Source: Sipunculus nudus (Eukaryota; Annelida; Sipuncula; Golfingiida; Sipunculidae). From it: a stretch of 64,000 bases of DNA. The stretch is taken from positions 29,069,519 through 29,133,518 of the forward strand of contig CM049306.1 in NCBI GenBank assembly GCA_026874595.1, written 5' to 3'. The notes beneath the pieces were generated by a model. It did no database searches, was not told the origin of the DNA, and saw only the letters and a program-made list of their open reading frames with translations. Shown here in pieces: positions 12,201-21,800 of this stretch. The translations under genes and the position numbers were made by a program. How positions within the stretch are numbered: the stretch's first letter is position 1; every line of letters begins with the position of its first letter.

Positions 12201-12739
12201 ATTCTGTGAGCTAGAGGAAAAAAATAATAATTTTAGCACTGAAAAAGTCGAGATTTGCACAAGTTGAGAACATAAGTCAGATAGCCACAATTCCTAGTAT
12301 TTGGACTTTGAAACTATTAACTCGGGGAGTTCCTGGTAAAAGCGACCCTAAATAAGGGGCTCTTAAGGAGAATTGGCAAAAAGCATTGCTTTTAAGCAAT
12401 ATGGGAGTCATTCTACCCATTGTTCGTGGTTCCTTAACAAATATTTTTTACCACATGCATCGATTGTATATCAGTTTAGCGGAGCTCAATTACCCATGCA
12501 TGGGCCATTTGTTATATCTGTTGTATACAAAAGGATTTAGCCTTCTGAAACAGTATTTTGTATTTTTGTTATCTGTTTATATTTAAATACAAAACGTTTG
12601 CAAAACTTTCACTTTGATGATTTATAAGTTTCCTATTAATCCATGTTAAACTTGGCTCACGACATGAAATTTTAAGTCCTATGATCAACCTTTCCATTAG
12701 AGACCTTTGCTTTCATTTCCTCAGTTTTACCTCCCATTA

Positions 12740-12748
12740 TTATATATA
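12740..12748 (+). promoter_or_regulatory. Alternative TATA box near coding exon 1
   Basis: TTATATATA lies about 60 bases before the ATG at 12809. It could start a short-leader transcript and compete with the 8.2-kb promoter, or it could simply be AT-rich intron. Confidence 0.25.
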
Positions 12749-12808
12749 CCGACCTATTAGGAGCAGTTTACGGCTTATGAACAAATATATTTTTAGTTTT
12801 ACAGGAAG

Positions 12809-12876
12809 ATGAAGTGGCTTACTTTTTTTCTGCTCCTGCCGATGCTGCAGGTGTGTTCCTTTCTGGAGAATTCAAG
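12809..12876 (+). CDS. Coding exon 1: signal peptide
   Basis: The exon probably begins at 12805 after ACAG, with ATG at 12809. It encodes MKWLTFFLLLPMLQVCSF then LENS, ending in two bases of a codon at the donor AAG|GTAAGT. Another frame of the same exon is also open but runs into a stop eight codons into the next exon. The ATG frame joins in phase, which decides the start. Confidence 0.85.
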
Positions 12877-15800
12877 GTAAGTTCATTTCCGCTTTATACC
12901 CTACCCCCTAGCGACTCCCCCCGCCCCCCCCCCCCCCCCCCAAAAAAAAAACCTCTGGCAAACAGCGACTCCCCCCTGGCAAACTAGCGACTTCCTCCTG
13001 GCAAACTTCCCCCCCTGGCAAACTAGCAACTCCCCCCCCCCCCCCCCCCCCACCACCAAACGAGCGACTTCCCCCTACCAAACGAGCGACTTCTCTCAGC
13101 GACGACAAACAGTGTTTTTCTTGAAAACTTTTTCTTCTTCTGACAATCGGGTTTGTTTTTTCCTGTAGTTCCGGGCTGGGTTTTCCCCCAGTAGTCACGG
13201 GCTGGGGTTTTTCCCCCTGTAGGTCCGGGCTGGCTTTCCCCCTGAAGTTCCGGGCAGGTTTATTCCCCTGTAGTTCTGGGCTTGGTTATTTGTGGAATTG
13301 GGTTTTTTGGTGCATTTTGTTTTACGATTACATAATATTGTTTCTAATTAAAAAACATCGCACAATCTTTAAAAGAAAAGATTTTATTTTTATATAAAAG
13401 AATTGCCTAACCCCCTCCACTCCCTTACCCCCCCCCCCCCCCACCTTTACTTGACACTTCTTTTCTATCGATAGAAAATCTCAGAAATTTTGAACATGAT
13501 AACTACATAACTAAATTATGAAATAACGTTTTGGGAGTCAATGTGTTTTTTACAAAGTTAGAAGTTGAAAGTGGACTTTGTGGAGGGTTTTTTATGATAT
13601 TTTAAGTGAGGGGAAGACAATAGTTACACATTCGACTAATATGTTTTACATAGTATTCAGCATAAACATGCAGTTTATGCAGAACTAAATATTTATCTTC
13701 TTAAAATACGAAATGTGCCAATGGGTGAAATTATTAAATATCATGAAATAATGTGAAAACGTTATGTAATTTGTTCTTTTTGGGTGAAATGTTTTTGTGT
13801 GTGATTTTTTTTTGTGGTGGGGGGGGGGGGGGGGTAGGGGGTGACGGTTGTGTAATTTTGGGGTTTTTTTGTAATTACATTTAATAAACCTCCCCCAAGA
13901 TGATCCAAAATAAATATTTACCAGGAAATAGCGTAATCGGGAAACTAAGCTTAATTAGAGGGACTGACGTCTTCATTCGTATATAACTTGTATAGGAGGG
14001 GATTCCTGCTTCCTGCTGAGAAAATAGAGCTGGTTAAGGAAGTCTTGTGTCAGGAGAAAGCGTTGTGGAGATTAGTACAAGATGCCATGGAACTGATCAG
14101 GACGGGACCAGCCGGAAAACAAGAGAGAAGGCAAGTTATGAAGTGAAACCGGTTACGTATTTTTTTCACTCCTCTCTTAGTGGTATATATTATGACTTAG
14201 GCCAAAAAAATTAAAGGTATGGTTCTCAGGCACCGCCCGCATCAATTTTAAACCCCCGCATCAAAACTTTTTATTTTGATTTTCAACAAAAACTTTCCAA
14301 TTTTGAGCTGCTGCCGCTCCCATATTTCTTTCAAGAAGATAAAACCATACAATTTCCAAAGTTTTGTAATGCTTTCACTTATTAAGCAAAATGAAACATT
14401 ATTTTCATGCTTTTCCCTTAATATTTGAAATTTTTATCCAAACATACAAAAAAATTTAAAATAAAAAAAGCGCCCGCCCGCATTGATTTCTGAAAAAAAG
14501 TGCCTGAGAACCATACCTTTTTTTTTTTATTTTGGCCTTATCGTAATCTTTGATGTACATAAATTTTTCGGTCGTCTACCCATGTGAAACCAGTTCATCC
14601 CAGATCAGTGTCAAACATTGACCACCGAAGTAAAATCGTAAATCTGAAGCAATCTAGCCAATGCACATTACTCACACAGATTTATCACAAAAGCTGCAAT
14701 GGCTTATAGCAAAGTATAATGGTAATATTATCATGCAAAATCTGCATCTATAAATGTCTTGCTGATGTGTGGAACTTTGAATATTCATAAGGACTGTCGC
14801 TGTGCCCGTGGGAGATGTTAAAGCTGCTTTCACTGGCCTTGACAAGGTGTTCCTCTTGTGTAAAGACTACGCCGACAACCCGCGGGAGGAGGGAGAACTG
14901 AAAAAGACTGTGTGAGTACCTCAAGGGGGCAGGGCCTGGGTCGCCTCACGGGGCCTGGGTCGCCTCACGGGGCCAGGGTCGCCTCACGGGGCTAGGGTCT
15001 GGGTCACGTCATGGGGCCAGGGTCTGCAATCTTTCATCTGTATGCATTTTTGTTTGTTTGGTAGTTACAAGGCTTAGATTATGACCACTCTTACAGAAGG
15101 CATGCGTTAATTCTTAAAATTCTTTTGGAAATAAAAATACTTTCAGTCTTGGATATAATTTTGAATTAGCTGACATCTTTTCCACCTTTTATAAGACGGA
15201 ATGTTAAACTTTAGGGGTCTTTTTCTCTAGACAAAAAATTCTAGAGAAAGTCCCCTAAAGTGTGGTGAGGATGGTTGTATCCGCAAAATTTATCAATACA
15301 TGGGTCAACTTTGTATTTATAGATATAGAAGACTATAACAAGAACTTCTATATGTATAAGTCTGTATGTTCTAAATATAAATATATATATATATATAATA
15401 TCTATGTGACCGGGTGCACTGCCGTTAGTTTGTTTCATATTTGATGTGATATGCATACATTGTGTGCACCCTGTGTCTGTATTGGTCAGAGAGTAGCGCG
15501 CCAACTTGTAATCCTTCTCGGAGCATAGCACCTGGGTTGTCACCTTTGACCTGTTAATTAATATCCGTCATTTTATGTTTTTCATGCAGTAACAAGGCAT
15601 ACGTACATAAAAGTTGCCATAATAAGCATTATATGCAATATCGGAAACGTATCCAGTACTTACACGTTTTTGTTCAACATTGATTTAATTTGCTCCGTTG
15701 TTTCGTAATATTGTCCATTGACATGTTAATTATGTACCTGGTTTTGCCGCCAAGTTTCCGTCTAGCGTCACTTGGCAGACAACCGTTGAACTGGAGAGTT

Positions 15801-18800
15801 CAGTTTTTGTATATGTCTTGTCTCTCATTCCAGGTATGTAATTATCAGTGTATTTCCTGATTTAATTATTGTGTTAATGTAAACACAACCCAGAACGTTA
15901 TTCTATTTTCAAAGTCATGATAACGATGTTGTAGATGTATTATTTGTTGTAGTAATCTTGCATCACTCCGTAGTTCTATTTTTCCTGGTAATAACGATAT
16001 CATAGACGTATTATTTGCTGTAGTAATTTTGCTGTAGTAATATTTTGCTAAGTTTGGTCAGAAAGGTAGCCTGATCACTGACATTTTTCATATACTTGCC
16101 AGCGCAGTGTATTATGATGGCGAGGTGTCGCTGTAAATACTGTACATTCTGTAACTGAGGCATATTTCGTAATTATGTATTATTTTGTAAGTCAGCAGGT
16201 CTGATCCTGTGCATTTTAAATTGTAAATATGACTTGGCAGACAACCGTTGAACTGGAGAGTTCAGTTTTTGTATATTTCTTGTCTCTCATTCCAGCACAG
16301 TAAAAACTGTAAAGCACGCTGTGTTGTGCCTTGGATGAGGTCAGACGTCTGTGTGTGTGCGCCCCCACGACCCCAGTATTTTCCATTCTGCCACTGATGT
16401 GATAAATACTGCTACATCTATTATATATTTCATGTATATATTTTATGTATTTTATATATAAAATATATATATGATAATGTTATATATTTTATTTAAAAAA
16501 GTATATATCATACGCAAGAAAAAACATTGAATGTCCACTATAAGGTATGTAATATGTTTGAATAATCGCCTTTATAGTGTATTGCATTTTTTAACCTTTA
16601 TTTTTATTAATCACTTTGTAAACAGGACCGATGAACCTCTCCCGGAGGCTGTGGTTGAACTGCTGAGGGAGCGCGTGTGTCTGACTGAAGGGCTTGACGA
16701 CATAATAGAAGAAACTACGAAAAAACTGAAGGAGAAATTGAAACCAGACCAATCTGCCAAAGGGTAGACCTTATAAAAACTAAAAAAAAATCAGTTGTTA
16801 TTGTAGACTTTGTGCAGCACAATGTCTATGTGTTTATCACAGTATTTTGCATGTGAAACCTGAAATTATCCACTTTAATAATACATTATTCTTACCATAT
16901 ATGGTTACATAGATTATCATTCGAAGAAACAAACAAGTCTTACAACCTTACAAATATGTTTTACTTAAATTTTTTTTTCGAAAAGCCAATATGTTCTTTT
17001 GCTAGTAATTCTGTTCAGCCTTTACCGACATGTTTTTGTTTTTATAAGGATTATATTTCTTTCCATAATCTTATTTCTTTCTATTATCTTTGCCGTCAAG
17101 GGTTATTTTATTTTCCTTCATCTTTACCCTTTAAGGTGTTGCAGATCTCTATTCCCACTTCATCATGTCTACATAGTTCTGCTTTTAATGATAAATGAAG
17201 AAACATTAATTACCGTAAAGAAATTATTTTTCAGTAAGCCAAAGGTGCCTGTTCCAGTAATCTTGGCCCTGACTACACTATCTGGGATTTATAAGAAAGT
17301 ATGCTACAGTCAACAAGAAAATGAAATTGTCGTACCGTCTGAAGATGTGTAAGCAATTTGGTTGCTGATTACGAAACGCTTAACTGAAAGCAGGTTGGAC
17401 TAATGATACGTTATTTGGCAACGCATTCCTTGGGCCACTGGTGGCTATTTGGAGTAGGCATGGGTTAATTGGGAACGCATTCCTTTTGTTAAATGTGTAA
17501 TTTGATTATAGCACATCTGATCAAAATGTTTTCATGGTGGGCCTGTTTTACAGCTTAAAATGTAAAAAAATATCACTTCCAGCCATAAATAATGTTCGCA
17601 GACCAGCTATAAATTTTGATCTAAATCATAAATCAAATTTGATCTATTTTAATCAAGCATATCTGTATTTAAAGCGTTGAGAAGAAGTCTGACATAAAAG
17701 CTGAAGCGGAGACCATCCTGTGTGGTGACGTTGTAACGGAGCTAGTAAAGACATTACGGCCATATATAGACCCTGCAGTGCTTCTGTTGTAAGTGTTTAT
17801 ATACTGTGTAAAGAAAATGAGATTGAGTTACGTGTTCAGGGCGCCATGTCAAATCTTTTTTTTATCTTCTAAAAAGGCTATAATCTGTTCTTGTTTCGTT
17901 AGCATAGGAGATAGTCCGAAGGGGCGGAATATTTTTATTATTAAAATTGTTTTGCAGATAAACTGGATCGAGAGCTAGGGGTTTGGGCAGGGTTGCGCTG
18001 TTCCTCTTTCTTTAATTAACAAATAAGATCTTTTCTTGTACGCATTAAGATCCATGCAACATTTTTCTGGCTGTAAAACAATTTTCACATCATGTAATAA
18101 TGAAAAACAAATCTATATAAATTGTACATGTATATTCATATTTAAAATGTTACGTATAATTAACATATAAAACATATACAATACACATGTTATATATAAT
18201 ACACTAAACACATGGAATATAAATGGCTTATAAACTGTTGAAGTAAGTGGCTGTCATGTCCAATACTTTTAGATATAATAAATATGTATCATGACATATA
18301 TTGAATTATATATATACTGACAGGAAAGATGAGGGTGATCTTGTGGCAGAAGAAGCGAAGCGAACAAGACCCGAGAGAATCATTGTCCATTTGATCCTTG
18401 ACTATGACAACCTCTGTGGGGACAAGAGCGTTAAGGGGATGATGTGAGTAGCCAGAGACGTTCTTACACTGATGTCTGATTTTTCTTGATGGCGACAAAG
18501 ATTATTCTAGTCGCTGTAAATTCGTTCCATTTGTTTGACGTAAATTTTCCTGTGCGCGACAATTGGTATTCTGATAAACGTTGCTCGAGAGTTGTTCTTG
18601 TAGACGCTGTAGGCCCTGTAGAAATAACAGGAAGGCTTCGCTCCTGAGCAGCGGTTATACACTGCAGTTGTAACAGGTCTCCTTCGTTTTATCCGTTGCA
18701 CGTCTTCCAAGGCCTCAACAACAGGGCTGGCACAGGGCCAAGAATCAGACCGACAAAAGCGGGGTGTCGCGGAATTAAAACGTTGGGAGATGAATGCACC

Positions 18801-21800
18801 ATGGTATACCACAATGTCATTGGTCTAATTACAATGTTTCGCTGTAAACGAGCCCTGATGATGTAACCCGGAGAATACAGCGATTAAACCGAAGCAGATC
18901 TAGAACGAGTGCAGTGTATAACAGATGCGTGAGGAGTGTACAAGAGAGAATTTTGAGAAAAAGCTGAATAGAAATAACAAAAGATAGTTCAGGAAAAACT
19001 GAGAAGCAAAAATTCTGGAAAATAGCATGGAAATGAAAGAAGAAAAAATCTCGAAAAGTGCTCTATGTACTGCATAAGAATGGTATTTATCAGTGGTAAT
19101 CTTTATCTACCACTCTCATAGATCCCGGATTCTGCACATGCTTGAAGAGGAAGAAGTGGAGGATAATTACCATAAAATGTAAGTAGTATATATAGCCTGG
19201 TTGAGCTTTTGTAATATATCATATTATAGTGAATATGCGTTTGTTTTAAGAAACAAGGTTACATCTCTTGTGGGATCTGCTTTAGAAAATATGATGGTGG
19301 ATTTATATAATGTACAAATATTAGTTTGTGTGTAAGGGAGTGGGGTTATTCACATAATGTCTGCAGTGACCGGGTTGACCGTAATGAATGAAAAATAACA
19401 TTTACCAGATAAAACTGCCTTTTTCATCGGGGCAGCGAAAACTGTTACTGATGTTTTGTGGGCTAGATATTGATGAATTGTGGCACGGAAGGCACTCAAA
19501 TACACTGTGTAACTTGTGGTGAATTACATGTCGCCCCTTAAAGAGCTAAATGGTAATAAATTGACTAGAGTCACGGTCGATTGACTGCATTTTAGCCCCA
19601 CAAAATTAATGTCAATACACAAATCCGAGCCGCCTTTATTTAGAGTATTTTAGAAATGATAATACAGATATGTTAACATTGCTGCTGCCCTTGTAGAAGT
19701 GTTGCTGTAACATTTACAGAATTAAGAGGGCTGTATCCTTTGACACGCTCAAAGAGCTTCCCAAGGAACATATGGCGGAACTGAAGGGGCTTGTGTGTGT
19801 AGCTAATGTGAAAACTCTGTTCAGCGATTCTGACAAAATGTAAGTTGGCCTCCTTCAGCCTCTCTTGCAGTTAAAGCCAGGAAACTCTGGTGTAAAATGT
19901 GAAACCTGTCAAAATGATTCTGCATGGATTCTTAGGTTTCTGTATTGTTAACCATGACCTCTCACGGAACTGCCATCCAAAGTAATTATGCCGCATGTAA
20001 AAATGGACAATTGCCCAGTGCTATTGATTTAATTAATAATGATCGCTCGGATAAAAGAAAAATAACTTATGATTTACATATGGCTTCGCAGTCGGTCTGC
20101 TCAATTTACCCCTCGATTTGCATAGCATTATAACAGGTCGGCGTACACAATCGTACATAAAGATTTATTAGTGAAACTCGCTAACATTTAAATTTTTTTT
20201 ATTCACCTGGGTATAAAGAGAGAAGACTGGTCTTCCCTCACTACGTGCACTGGGTATACTAGTGAAGAAACTCTGCACAGCCAAAGCAGAGGCACAACCC
20301 GAGAAGCGAAAAATTAGGTTTGTAAAAACTTGTCTGTTGTCTCTTGATACCTCTTTGACGTCTTTTGTATCCCACTTTTTAGTCCAGAGACTTTGTCCGT
20401 CGTTTGTCCGGCCTTTCGTCCGTTAACGGGGCACAAATCGTAACCGTTGACCTAGAATCTTCTAACTTGACATCCAGGGAGGTCCATGGAAAATTTAATT
20501 GAAAACTTGAAATTAGGTCTCTGTTACCCATATCCTCATAGCTATGGGGCTCATAAATAACCCAGAAAAATTAAACACTTGATACAAAAGCTCCAGTATC
20601 TGTATAACTAATGCATTGATCGCCATGATTCTTTGCATGCAGACTGGCGCCACCTCTATTTTTTTTCAAATTTTTACGATTTTTTCTCCACTTTTGAAAC
20701 CTTTAAAGATGTGGTTATCTGTCAACAGGGTACAAATCGAAACAACTGGACCTAGAATCTTCATTCTTGTGCAAGGAGGCCCATAAAAATTGTCTGTGGA
20801 AACCTGAAATTAGGTCTGTTTCCCGTATCCTTCAAGCTATAGGACTCCGAAGTATCCCTCAGAATAATGGAAAATTTGATACAAAAGCTGAAGTATCTGA
20901 AGAACTAATGCAGAGGTGACCATGATTCTTTGCATGGATATTAACCATTAAGTGTTTTTATTAGTTTCTGCAGACTGGTGGAGCCACCTGTATTTTTTTT
21001 AAAATTAATGTATTTTTTCTCTATTTTTGAGATATATAAATGCAGACACAATCTTGGCCTGTAGGTTTAATGTTTGATGCTTCAGTTGAATGGGTATATA
21101 CTACCATTCAGATGATAAAATTTCCTTTTGCGAATCTCTTCCCAGTCAGCTGAGCGTCATGACCCATGGGTCACTTGTTATTAAAGCTCCTAGGGATTAT
21201 CATTTAGTTAATAAAGGTCACATAGGTGATTGGGCCCCTCTTTAAATGCCCTTGGTTATTATGATTCACCAGTGTGATGAACTATTATTGTAATAGAATT
21301 ACCCCTGGATTGCAGGGTACCACTCACTGACGCTCAGAAGGCCGCCATTGAGGAGAAGTTAAAGGTTGAACTTTGCGGCGACTTCATCACTGAACTCGTG
21401 AAAAAACTTCAGAATATCATACCTAAAGAGGAGGTCGACGAAATTGCCAAAAGGTATGTCGATTTTCATTGTGTGACGTTAACATTAATTTTTAAATATT
21501 TAAACACTATGAAGATTGCATTTGAAGATATACACAGAGCAATTGTAATGTTTGTAATGGCCACGCCGTGTTGCAGAAAGGCATTGAGAACCCTTCTTAA
21601 TTCTTCAACAATCTATTTTTGATTAAGCAGAGCATTTCTTCAATAAACTTATTTTATTCGGGCATGGAAAACCTTCTCCTTTCTTCAATATTTTTAGCAG
21701 GCATTTAAGAACCATTTTCTGATCTTACAATCTGGTTTTAACGACATTTTTCAAACCTTCAATCAAACTGGAGAACCCTTCATTTTTAAACAACCTGTTT

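Noticed and set aside
12805-12876. Alternative frame of the first coding exon, beginning EDEVAYFFSAPADAAG
   Set aside because: Open across the exon, but on joining to 13996 it meets a stop after seven codons. The ATG frame joins in phase and gives a signal peptide.
12908-13198. Gly-rich 96-residue frame on the minus strand
   Set aside because: Produced by poly-C/G tracts and a minisatellite inside an intron.
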